A stretch of 5,058 bases of DNA from Corynebacterium sp. (GCA_030450335.1 JAKDIS010000153.1:1-5058); one strand, 5' to 3'; counted from the stretch's first letter, positions 1 to 5,058 are shown. Program-made: numbers and translations. Notes: generated from the letters alone by a model not told the origin.

Positions 1-471
1 GGGGTCGACCCGAGCCTGATCAACCACCACTTCGGGGACAAGGCCCGGCTTCTCGTGGCCACGATGGCCCTGCCGTTCGACCCGGTGGACCGGATCGAGA
101 CAGCGTTGGACGGGCCGCTGGAGGACCTCGGTGCGCGGCTGGTGCGCACATTATGTGAGTACTGGGACCCGCACCGCGACGTATTCACCGCGGCGGTGCG
201 CAGCGCGCTCGGCGGTGCTGCCGGCACTGCCGCTACCACCTCTCCCCCGCTGCTGAACTTCGCCGAGGACGTGGTGACGGGGCGAATCGCCGCACGACTG
301 GATGGTCCGGACACGGCGATGAGGGCGTCGTCGGTTGCGAGCCAGCTCATCGGCCTCGGCCTGATGCGCTACGTCGTCCGTGCCGCACCACTGGCGGAGG
401 CGGACGTCGATGCCGTCGTCGCCGTCCACGCCCCGGCGTTACAGGCGACCATCAGCCCCCTAAGTGGGTGA
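1..471 (+). CDS. TetR/AcrR-family transcriptional regulator, C-terminal part (5' truncated by window)
   Basis: The reading frame is open from base 1 and ends at TGA 469-471, leaving 156 residues. The first residues, GVDPSLINHHFGDKARLL, have the typical shape of the end of a TetR DNA-binding domain: the recognition helix of the helix-turn-helix followed by the conserved H-F-x-x-K segment. About 30 residues of the DNA-binding domain must lie upstream of the window. The ATG at base 55 is internal (within ...LLVATMAL) and is not the start. The remainder is a helical ligand/dimer domain ending with ASQLIGLGLMRYVVRAAPLA, a pattern common in actinobacterial TetR proteins (TetR_C_16-like, from memory). 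Such proteins are homodimeric repressors released by a small ligand. The ligand and targets are unknown. It is convergent with the next gene and is separated from the transporter operon by it, so a link to that operon is only a possibility. The family call is secure. Confidence 0.9.
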   Translation, partial: GVDPSLINHHFGDKARLLVATMALPFDPVDRIETALDGPLEDLGARLVRTLCEYWDPHRDVFTAAVRSALGGAAGTAATTSPPLLNFAEDVVTGRIAARLDGPDTAMRASSVASQLIGLGLMRYVVRAAPLAEADVDAVVAVHAPALQATISPLSG

Positions 472-472
472 T

Positions 473-515
473 TTTATGACTCTTTATGAGTTGGCGAGTC
501 ATCAAGAGTCATAAA
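473..515. repeat. AT-rich 43-bp inverted repeat between convergent genes (bidirectional terminator or operator-like)
   Basis: Two 17-nt arms, TTTATGACTCTTTATGA (473-489) and TCATCAAGAGTCATAAA (499-515), are reverse complements with one mismatch (485/503). They flank the 9-nt spacer GTTGGCGAG. Each arm itself consists of two 7-mers of the form TCATMAA (or its complement) separated by 3 nt, so the copies repeat every 10 bp. A second register also pairs: 480-489 with 509-518 is a perfect 10-bp stem. The position, just after the TetR stop and just before the stop of the opposing gene, fits a bidirectional terminator. However, neither strand has a clear run of T after the stem, and the stem is AT-rich in a GC-rich genome. 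A protein-binding site is the alternative. Confidence 0.7.
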
Positions 516-529
516 GAGCGCCGGGCGCC

Positions 530-1474
530 TCACTGGCAGAGTTCCGCCCAGAGCTCCGGTTGTTCCTCCCTGCCGTAGAGACCACCACAGACCCCCTCAG
601 CCTGTGCAGACCGCCTGTGCTCCGGGGTGTCGCACTCCGGTGTCGAACGCCAGATCCCGTCGCTGTACAGCCCCATGATCGTCAGACCGTTCTCGCACTC
701 GACGAGAGTCGGCTCCGCGACGACCGGCACCTCGGCGGCCACCGGCTCATCCACCGTGGCCGCGTCCGCGGCAGGCTGCACCACCGACGACTGCCGGTAC
801 TCGGTGACGTCGTAGGCCACGTCACCGAGGTTCGAGATGTCCGTCGAGGAGGAGAAGGCGAACTGGGGCGTCATGCAGTTCGTCGAGAGGATCCAACCGT
901 CGGAGAGAGTCTCACTCGCGCTGACGGTGTTGGCGGCGTTGAGCAGTTGGGCGTCGAGCAGGATGTCCTCGTTCACCGAGCGGAAGGTCACCAGGTACAT
1001 CGCCAATCCACAGCCGTTCATCGTCGCCGGGAAACGTCCGTGGTCCTCGTCGGGCAGCGGTGTCGGATCGCCGTTCTCGAAGACACGGAGCGTCCCCGAC
1101 CACGACCGGTACGTCGTGTAGTCGCCCCAGGCCTCGACCGGCTCCGGGACCGGCGCAGGGTTGACGCTCTCGACACCCGCCGACTCGAGGAGCGCGACCG
1201 AGTCCATCTCCGGTTCAGCAGGCAGTTCGCCGACCTCATCGACCTCATCGACCTCATCGACCTCATCGACACGGACCGTGTCTGCGTCGGCGCCCGTCCC
1301 TGCGGACGCGTCGTCCCCACCTCCGCCCTGCCGGACGAACCACACCCCCAGGCCAGCCACCGCCAGCACCACGATCGCGCCGAGAAGCACGATGATCGCC
1401 CTCGCCTGCCTCCGGGAGATCCCCGACGCACCGTGGGCTCCCCGCCCGTCACCACTGAATGGATTTTCGCTCAC
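530..1474 (-). CDS. Hypothetical single-pass membrane protein with acidic VDE repeat and Cys-containing extracytoplasmic domain
   Basis: I do not recognise a named family. From GTG 1474 the product is 314 residues: a short polar N-terminus (1-24, with RRQAR just before the membrane), one membrane helix (about 25-47, AIIVLLGAIVVLAVAGLGVW), then an extracytoplasmic part by the positive-inside rule. This begins with a G/D/A linker and an acidic (VDE)4 tract (69-80). A folded domain follows (about 115-230, with Cys155 and Cys200), then an A/V/E/P-rich linker (235-256) and a small C-terminal module with Cys260, 281, 296 and 313. The even count of six cysteines, all outside the membrane, suggests disulfides. 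The same frame extends to GTG 1492, adding MGYVCS. I prefer 1474 because TATGTT lies 6 nt upstream, as expected for a leaderless start, and because the longer start falls inside the palindrome. Its job is unknown; an envelope protein or sensor is plausible. It is transcribed divergently from the ABC operon. Confidence 0.8.
   Translation of the reverse strand: MSENPFSGDGRGAHGASGISRRQARAIIVLLGAIVVLAVAGLGVWFVRQGGGGDDASAGTGADADTVRVDEVDEVDEVDEVGELPAEPEMDSVALLESAGVESVNPAPVPEPVEAWGDYTTYRSWSGTLRVFENGDPTPLPDEDHGRFPATMNGCGLAMYLVTFRSVNEDILLDAQLLNAANTVSASETLSDGWILSTNCMTPQFAFSSSTDISNLGDVAYDVTEYRQSSVVQPAADAATVDEPVAAEVPVVAEPTLVECENGLTIMGLYSDGIWRSTPECDTPEHRRSAQAEGVCGGLYGREEQPELWAELCQ
1232..1267. repeat. 9-bp tandem repeat, four perfect copies, coding (VDE)4
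   Basis: GACCTCATC is repeated four times without any change and is followed by a partial fifth unit (GAC, 1268-1270). Read on the minus strand it codes the acidic run VDEVDEVDEVDEV in the juxtamembrane linker of the membrane protein. The unit is a multiple of three, so copy-number change would lengthen or shorten the linker without breaking the frame. Identical codons in every copy point to recent expansion by slippage. Confidence 0.9.
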
Positions 1475-1480
1475 AGAACA

Positions 1481-1486
1481 AACATA
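1481..1486 (-). promoter_or_regulatory. Candidate -10 hexamer (TATGTT) for the divergent membrane protein gene, leaderless
   Basis: On the minus strand TATGTT fits the actinobacterial -10 pattern TANNNT. Six bases (TGTTCT) separate it from GTG 1474, so transcription would start at or next to the start codon, giving a leaderless mRNA. No convincing Shine-Dalgarno sequence precedes that GTG at normal spacing. The -35 region (around GGTGGG, 1509-1504) is not canonical. Inferred from pattern only. Confidence 0.5.
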
Positions 1487-1499
1487 CCCCACGGGGTAT
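1484..1499. promoter_or_regulatory. Perfect palindrome ATACCCC-AC-GGGGTAT, CsoR/RcnR-like operator candidate
   Basis: Two perfect 7-nt arms flank a 2-bp centre. Known operators of the CsoR/RcnR/CstR repressor family (copper, nickel/cobalt or persulfide sensing) have the same general form: TACCC/GGGTA ends around a G/C-rich core. The site overlaps the first three bases of the proposed -10 of the minus-strand gene and sits in the spacer upstream of it, where a bound repressor would block RNA polymerase. It also lies about 90 bp upstream of the transporter start. No CsoR-type regulator gene is visible in this window. The palindrome itself is certain; the binding protein is inferred. Confidence 0.6.
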
Positions 1500-1532
1500 C
1501 TGACCCACCGTGTTTCCCGCAGGTAAAACCTT

Positions 1533-1554
1533 CATTCAAATAGTCCCTTGAATG
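1533..1554. promoter_or_regulatory. Inverted repeat CATTCAA-N8-TTGAATG upstream of the transporter operon
   Basis: Two perfect 7-nt arms are separated by ATAGTCCC, and a further GAATG (1558-1562) follows the right arm after 3 nt (GAATG-TGC-GAATG). The 22-bp span suits a dimeric repressor. It lies 38 bp before the permease start codon and 24 bp before the proposed -10, so it could cover the -35 area. It does not match the DtxR iron box (TTAGGTTAGCCTAACCTAA). The TetR protein encoded nearby is one possible partner, on position alone. Confidence 0.45.
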
Positions 1555-1577
1555 TGCGAATGAGGCTCCCCGGCCGG

Positions 1578-1583
1578 TAGCGT
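1578..1583 (+). promoter_or_regulatory. Candidate -10 hexamer (TAGCGT) for the ABC transporter operon, possibly leaderless
   Basis: TAGCGT fits TANNNT and ends 8 nt before GTG 1592, so transcription would begin within a base or two of the start codon. No purine-rich ribosome binding site is seen before that GTG (the preceding bases are GATCCCCC), which is what a leaderless first gene would show. The downstream genes, by contrast, have upstream GGAG-type sites. No clear -35 is visible. The hexamer is short and weak evidence alone. Confidence 0.35.
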
Positions 1584-1591
1584 GATCCCCC

Positions 1592-2731
1592 GTGACCACC
1601 ACAGAATCCCCCGGGAGCGATGCCACCGGACGCGCCGCACACGCCGGCACCGACGTCCTCGGCCACGCCGCCGCACGTCGGCGCGCGCTCTCCTGGACCG
1701 CGGCACTCACCCTCGCCCTGCTGGTCACGCTCGTCTTCAGCGTCTGCTTCGGCTCGGTGTCCGTCTCCCCGGCCGACTCCGCACGCATCCTCGCCCACCA
1801 TCTCCTCGGCACCGGGCTGGAGGTGCAGGGTGGCACGGATCTCGCCCGGCACGACGCCGTCATCTGGACGATCCGCGCCCCGCGCGCCGTCCTCGGGGCC
1901 GCCGTCGGTGCCGGCCTCGCCGTCGCCGGGGTCGTCCTGCAGGCCACCGTGCGCAACATCCTCGCCGACCCCTACGTCCTCGGCGTGAACTCCGGCGCCT
2001 CCGTCGGCGCCGCGACCGCCATCCTCACCGGCGTCGGGACGGGGATGGGCGCCGGCCTCGGCGACTACGTCCTGCAGACCAGCGCCTTCCTCGGCGCCGT
2101 CGTCGCGTCCTTCGTCGTCTTCGGCGTCGCCCGCTCCGGCGGGCGCATCACCCCGACCCGCCTGATCATGGCCGGCGTCGCCATCGGCTACGCCCTGTCC
2201 GCACTGACCAGTTTCCTGATCTTCGCCTCCGACTCCGCCGAGTCCTCGCGCTCGGTGATGTTCTGGCTGCTCGGCTCCCTCGGCCTGGCGTCCTGGTCCG
2301 GACCCCTGGCCGCCGTGGTGGTGGTCGTGCTGGTGGTCACCGCACTGCTGCTCGTCCTCGGCCCCCGCCTCGACGCCCTCACCGCCGGCGACGACACCGC
2401 CCTCACCCTCGGCGTGAACCCCGAACGCATGCGCATCCTGCTGCTCGTGCTGTCGTGCCTGCTGGTGGGGACCGTGGTGGCGATGGCCGGATCCATCGGC
2501 TTCGTCGGCCTGGTCGTCCCGCACCTCGCCCGACGCCTCGTCGGCGGTGCCCACCGCGCCGTGATCCCGGTCTGCGCACTGCTCGGCGCGGTCCTGCTGT
2601 GCTGGGCCGACATCGGCTCGCGCACCCTGCTCGCCCCGCAGGAGATCCCCGTCGGCATCATCACCGCCCTCGTCGGCGCCCCCTTCCTGCTCATCCTCGT
2701 CCGCCGCATGCACCACGGAGTCGCCCCATGA
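1592..2731 (+). CDS. FecCD/BtuC-type ABC transporter permease (iron-chelate/cobalamin class)
   Basis: A 379-residue polytopic membrane protein of the FecCD family, the channel subunit (working as a homodimer) of type II importers for siderophores, heme or cobamides. After a polar N-terminus of about 30 residues, hydrophobic segments recur to the end (for example 35-53, 99-117, 163-180, 190-211, 238-257, 283-309, 323-338, 353-370). Family hallmarks are visible: RAPRAVLGA (95-103), RNILADPYVLGVNSGASVGA (121-140), the cytoplasmic coupling segment GDDTALTLGVN (266-276), GSIGFVGLVVPHLARR (300-315) and EIPVGIITALVGAPFLL (351-367). The length is slightly over the usual 320-350, the excess lying in the N-terminal tail. 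GTG 1592 is chosen because it gives MTTTESPG and lies just after a -10-like hexamer; the next GTGs are well inside the protein. It is the first gene of the operon, and its TGA overlaps the binding-protein ATG in ATGA. The substrate is not readable from the permease. Confidence 0.95.
   Translation: MTTTESPGSDATGRAAHAGTDVLGHAAARRRALSWTAALTLALLVTLVFSVCFGSVSVSPADSARILAHHLLGTGLEVQGGTDLARHDAVIWTIRAPRAVLGAAVGAGLAVAGVVLQATVRNILADPYVLGVNSGASVGAATAILTGVGTGMGAGLGDYVLQTSAFLGAVVASFVVFGVARSGGRITPTRLIMAGVAIGYALSALTSFLIFASDSAESSRSVMFWLLGSLGLASWSGPLAAVVVVVLVVTALLLVLGPRLDALTAGDDTALTLGVNPERMRILLLVLSCLLVGTVVAMAGSIGFVGLVVPHLARRLVGGAHRAVIPVCALLGAVLLCWADIGSRTLLAPQEIPVGIITALVGAPFLLILVRRMHHGVAP
2717..2720 (+). promoter_or_regulatory. 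Ribosome binding site (GGAG) for the substrate-binding protein
   Basis: GGAG lies 7 nt before ATG 2728, inside the end of the permease gene. It supports ATG 2728 as the true start and argues against a longer product made by the same frame, which stays open upstream to GTG 1582. Confidence 0.65.
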
Positions 2732-3741
2732 AACGTCCCGCAACCACTGCGCCCACCGTGACCACCACGCTGGTCCTGGCGTCCTCCCTGCTGCTCGCGT
2801 CCTGCGGCAGCGGCGGCAACGGCGGCAACGGCAGCACCGACGCCGCCGGGGACGCCGCGATCTCCGTGGAGAACTGCGGCGACACCGTCACCCTCGACGG
2901 CCCGCCGGAGAACGTCACCCTGCTCAAACCCGCCGCCGTGACCACCCTCGCCGACCTCGGCGTGCTCGACCGGGTCGCCAACCGCGCCGGCCAGTACCCC
3001 GAGGAGTACTTCGACGACGCCACCAACCGGGCGCTGGCCGACATCCCCTCGATCACCGACAAGACCGACGAGTCCGGACACCTGCAGATCTCCCGCGAGG
3101 TGGTCGTCGCCGCCGCCCCCGACCTCGTGCTCGGGGAGACCGACACCGTCAACCGGCAGACCCTGGCCAGCTCCGACATCCCGCTGATCGAGGAACCCGC
3201 CTTCTGCGACGCCATCGACGGGCCCGTGACCTGGGACGACGTCTGGGACCAGGTCGGGCTCTACGGCACCGTCTTCGACCGGCAGGACGCCGCGGCGTCC
3301 ACCGTCGACGACCTGCGCGCCCGCCTCGCCGCCGTCGAGGAGGAGGCCGCCTCCCACGCCGCGGCAGGACGCAGCGTCGCCGTGCTGTACCCCACCGTCG
3401 GCGGCGGCGTGACCTACGCCTACGGCGCCGGGTCCATGGCCGCCCCGATCGTCGCCTCCACCGGGGCGTCCAACGTCTACGGCGACCAGGCCGACCGCGT
3501 CTTCGAGGTCACCGCCGAGGACATCGTGGAACGCAACCCGGACGTGATCCTCGCGCTGCACTCCGACGGTGGGGAGGATCAGGTGCTCGACGCCGTCAAT
3601 CAGATCCCCGGCATCGACCGCACCACGGCCGGGCGCTCCCAGAACATCCTGCCGATGCTGCTCAACTACGCCGAACCGCCCACCCCGCTGGCCGTGGACG
3701 GCCTGGAGAAACTCACCACCTACCTGCAGGAGAACCCGTGA
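2728..3741 (+). CDS. ABC transporter substrate-binding lipoprotein (FepB/BtuF-type; possibly F420-0 cassette)
   Basis: A 337-residue exported lipoprotein. The signal peptide (1-25) ends in the lipobox LASC, with Cys26 as the lipidated residue, so the mature protein is anchored to the outer face of the membrane. A flexible GSGGNGGNGS linker follows. The body fits the two-lobed helical-backbone (BtuF/FepB) fold: an N-lobe starting at ENCGDTVTLDGPPENV (48-63), with LGVLDRV (78-83) and SGHLQISREVVVAAAPDLVL (116-135), a long charged helix (about 184-210), then a C-lobe with RSVAVLYP (215-222) and VTAEDIVERNPDVILAL (261-277). Cys50 and Cys160 could form a disulfide. ATG 2728 overlaps the permease stop and has a GGAG site. 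The motifs around LGVLDRVANRAG and SGHLQIS remind me of actinobacterial binding proteins annotated as proposed F420-0 transporters, which is a family-level hunch. Iron-siderophore, cobamide and heme binding remain open. Confidence 0.93.
   Translation: MKRPATTAPTVTTTLVLASSLLLASCGSGGNGGNGSTDAAGDAAISVENCGDTVTLDGPPENVTLLKPAAVTTLADLGVLDRVANRAGQYPEEYFDDATNRALADIPSITDKTDESGHLQISREVVVAAAPDLVLGETDTVNRQTLASSDIPLIEEPAFCDAIDGPVTWDDVWDQVGLYGTVFDRQDAAASTVDDLRARLAAVEEEAASHAAAGRSVAVLYPTVGGGVTYAYGAGSMAAPIVASTGASNVYGDQADRVFEVTAEDIVERNPDVILALHSDGGEDQVLDAVNQIPGIDRTTAGRSQNILPMLLNYAEPPTPLAVDGLEKLTTYLQENP
3728..3732 (+). promoter_or_regulatory. Ribosome binding site (AGGAG) for the ABC ATPase
   Basis: AGGAG lies 5 nt before GTG 3738, inside the end of the binding-protein gene. 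It fixes the ATPase start at the GTG of the GTGA overlap. Confidence 0.7.
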
Positions 3742-4538
3742 TCACCGCCGAGAACGTGCACGTCGACTTCGGCGCCACCCGCGCACTCGCCGGCGTGGAC
3801 CTCACCGTGCCCGACGAGGGCACAGTGGGCCTGGTCGGGCCCAACGGCTCCGGCAAGACCACCCTGCTGCGCGCGCTCTACGGCTCGGTGACGCCGAGCA
3901 GCGGGCGTGTCCTGCTCGACGGTGCCGACCTACGCGGCGGCCGACAGACGGACGTCGCGCGCGCGGTCGCCGTCGTCGCCCAGGAGCGTGACGCGACGTC
4001 CTCCGGCATGCCGATGAGCGTCGCCGACCTGGTCACCCTCGGCCGCCTGCCGCACCAGGGACGCCTGCCGCGCACCAGCGACCACGACCGTGCCGTGGTC
4101 ACCGGCGCCCTCGACGCCGTCGGCATGACCGACCTCGCCCGGCGCGACCTCGCCGAACTCTCCGGCGGCGAACGCCAACGCGCCCTCATCGCCCGCGCGC
4201 TGGCCCAGCAGACCCGCCACATCCTGCTCGACGAACCCACCAACCACCTCGACGTGCGCTACCAGCACGAGATCCTCGAACTCGTCGCCGGACTGCCCGG
4301 CTGCGCGGTCGTTCTGCACGACCTCAACCTCGCCGCGCGCTACTGCACCCACATCGTGGTCCTGGACCGTGGCGTCGTCGTCGCCGAGGGGACTCCGGAC
4401 GAGGTGCTCGTGCCCGCCGTCCTGGAACCCGTCTACGGCCGGCGCGTGACACGGGTGGACATCGACGGCGAGATCACCCTGATCTTCCCCCGCAGCACCG
4501 ACCGTGCCACCGACCGCGGACTGGTGGGTCGGCCGTGA
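3738..4538 (+). CDS. ABC transporter ATP-binding protein (FepC/BtuD-type)
   Basis: A 266-residue ATPase, the normal length for this family. It forms a dimer on the cytoplasmic face of the permease and drives import by ATP hydrolysis. All motifs are intact: Walker A GPNGSGKTT (34-42), Q-loop Gln82 in VAQE, ABC signature LSGGERQ (141-147), Walker B HILLDEP (161-167) with catalytic Glu166, D-loop NHLD (169-172) and switch His194 in VVLHDLN. The segment VADLVTLGRLPHQGRL (95-110) is typical of the iron-chelate/cobalamin class. The C-terminal 20 or so residues (FPRSTDRATDRGLVGRP) are polar and unlike the core. GTG 3738 overlaps the previous stop (GTGA) and has a strong AGGAG site. The stop TGA in turn overlaps the GTG of the methyltransferase. 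Nothing suggests it is inactive. Confidence 0.96.
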   Translation: MITAENVHVDFGATRALAGVDLTVPDEGTVGLVGPNGSGKTTLLRALYGSVTPSSGRVLLDGADLRGGRQTDVARAVAVVAQERDATSSGMPMSVADLVTLGRLPHQGRLPRTSDHDRAVVTGALDAVGMTDLARRDLAELSGGERQRALIARALAQQTRHILLDEPTNHLDVRYQHEILELVAGLPGCAVVLHDLNLAARYCTHIVVLDRGVVVAEGTPDEVLVPAVLEPVYGRRVTRVDIDGEITLIFPRSTDRATDRGLVGRP

Positions 4539-5058
4539 GCATCTCCACCCTGCAGACTCTTCAGACCCTGCAGTCCCACCTGGACTCGTACTGGTCTGGC
4601 CGCGCCGCCGACTACCACGACCACCAGGTCAGTGGGCCGCGCGCGCCGCTGGACCGGCAACTGTGGTCGACGGTGTTCGGGTCACGCCTGGGAGACGCTC
4701 AGGATGGTGGTGCGCTCGACGTGCTGGACGTGGGCACTGGCTCCGGGTACCTCGCCAACCTGCTGGCGTCCGACGGGCACCGGGTGACCGGGGTGGACAG
4801 CTCGGCGGGGATGATCGCGGTGGCCGCGGCGTCCGGCGGAGGCGCGCGGTTCGAGGTCGGCGACGCCCACGACCCACAGGTCGGTGGGGTTGCCGGCGTT
4901 GCGCGCCTTGATGCCGTGGTCAGCCGCTACGTGCTGTGGACGCTGCCCGACCCGGTCGCCGCAGCCCGGGCGTGGCGGCGGATGCTGCGCCCCGGCGGGG
5001 TCGTCGTCGCCGTGGACGCCACCTGGTTCCCCCACGGTGTCGACCCGTCGATGAAGGT
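4535..5058 (+). CDS. Class I SAM-dependent methyltransferase, coupled to the ABC operon (3' truncated by window)
   Basis: The frame runs open from GTG 4535 to the end of the window (174 full codons), so the C-terminal part is missing. Motifs of a UbiE/Methyltransf_11-like SAM-binding fold are in order: the lead-in SYWSGRAADYHDH (18-30), motif I VLDVGTGSGYL (63-73), the acidic end of strand 2 in VTGVDSSAGMI (84-94, Asp88), GDAHD (109-113), strand 4 LDAVVSRYVLWTLPDP (125-140) and RMLRPGGVVVAVD (149-161). The enzyme would transfer a methyl group from S-adenosylmethionine to an unknown small molecule in the cytoplasm. Its GTG overlaps the ATPase stop (GTGA) and only a weak GGTGGG (4523-4528) precedes it, so translational coupling is likely. 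That makes it part of the transporter operon, and its substrate may be the imported ligand or a derivative. The N-terminus has a small LQTLQTLQS repeat. Confidence 0.9.
   Translation, partial: MSISTLQTLQTLQSHLDSYWSGRAADYHDHQVSGPRAPLDRQLWSTVFGSRLGDAQDGGALDVLDVGTGSGYLANLLASDGHRVTGVDSSAGMIAVAAASGGGARFEVGDAHDPQVGGVAGVARLDAVVSRYVLWTLPDPVAAARAWRRMLRPGGVVVAVDATWFPHGVDPSMK

Noticed and set aside
471..530. The AT-rich palindrome as the terminal repeat of an insertion sequence or an attachment site
   Set aside because: No transposase or integrase gene, no second copy in the window and no flanking target duplication are visible. The flanking genes end normally on both sides.
1521..1531. AGGT-AAA-ACCT considered as a DtxR iron box core
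   Set aside because: The spacing between half-sites is too short (3 nt instead of 7) and the outer TTAGG/CCTAA bases are missing.
560..1543. Plus-strand open frame of 327 codons opposite the minus-strand membrane protein
   Set aside because: It is rich in R, H, D and V with no hydrophobic core or motif. The minus strand gives a coherent protein with a membrane helix, linkers and paired cysteines.
1475..1591. A cobalamin or other riboswitch upstream of the importer
   Set aside because: The region is only 117 bp, holds no B12-box-like sequence that I can see, and is better explained by operators and near-leaderless promoters.
1532..2743. Minus-strand open frame of 403 codons opposite the permease
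   Set aside because: Its composition (G, D, E, A, H, Q) is the usual antisense image of a GC-rich coding strand, with no domain motifs. The plus-strand frame has unmistakable FecCD motifs.
2188..3561. Minus-strand open frame of 457 codons opposite the permease end and binding protein
   Set aside because: It is low-complexity G/V/D then R/T/S-rich sequence without any fold signature, opposite two clear genes.
1582..3741. A single 719-codon open frame running through the permease region into the binding-protein gene
   Set aside because: Only the part from ATG 2728 is a protein-like sequence with a signal peptide. Upstream it is an Arg/Pro/His-rich shadow of the permease frame. The lipobox, the GGAG site and the ATGA overlap fix the true start at 2728.
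4504..4911. Plus-strand open frame of 135 codons overlapping the methyltransferase
   Set aside because: It is an Arg/Pro/Gly-rich shifted frame. The GTG 4535 frame has ordered SAM-methyltransferase motifs and stays open to the window end.

Overview
The window is GC-rich (about two-thirds G+C by eye). It uses GTG starts freely, has 4-nt ATGA/GTGA gene overlaps, and shows TANNNT-type -10 hexamers placed directly upstream of GTG codons. This suggests a high-GC actinobacterium. A Corynebacterium or close relative is my best guess from style and gene content, but no marker gene fixes the genus.

Layout. (1) 1-471, + strand: the 3' part of a TetR-family repressor, cut by the window start. (2) 472-529: a short convergent intergenic gap holding a conspicuous AT-rich 43-bp inverted repeat. 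(3) 530-1474, - strand: an uncharacterised single-pass membrane protein with a 9-bp tandem repeat coding (VDE)4 and six extracytoplasmic cysteines. (4) 1475-1591: a divergent control region with a perfect CsoR/RcnR-like palindrome (ATACCCC-AC-GGGGTAT), a second inverted repeat (CATTCAA-N8-TTGAATG), and -10-like hexamers suggesting leaderless transcripts in both directions. (5) 1592 to the window end, + strand: a tightly packed operon of FecCD/BtuC-type permease, lipoprotein substrate-binding protein, ABC ATPase and a class I SAM-dependent methyltransferase that is cut by the window end. All three internal junctions are 4-nt stop/start overlaps.

The first three operon genes form a complete type II ABC importer of the siderophore/cobalamin/heme class. 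The binding protein captures the ligand outside the membrane, the permease dimer carries it across, and the ATPase dimer powers transport. The substrate is not fixed by the sequence. Iron chelates, cobamides or heme are the usual ligands. The binding protein also reminds me of the actinobacterial cassette that has been proposed to import F420-0, a coenzyme F420 precursor; this is from memory and untested. The coupled methyltransferase is the most intriguing part, because it suggests that the imported molecule or something made from it is methylated in the cytoplasm.

Many long open frames on the opposite strand or in shifted frames, including one that reads through from the permease region into the binding protein, are by-products of high GC content and are not annotated.
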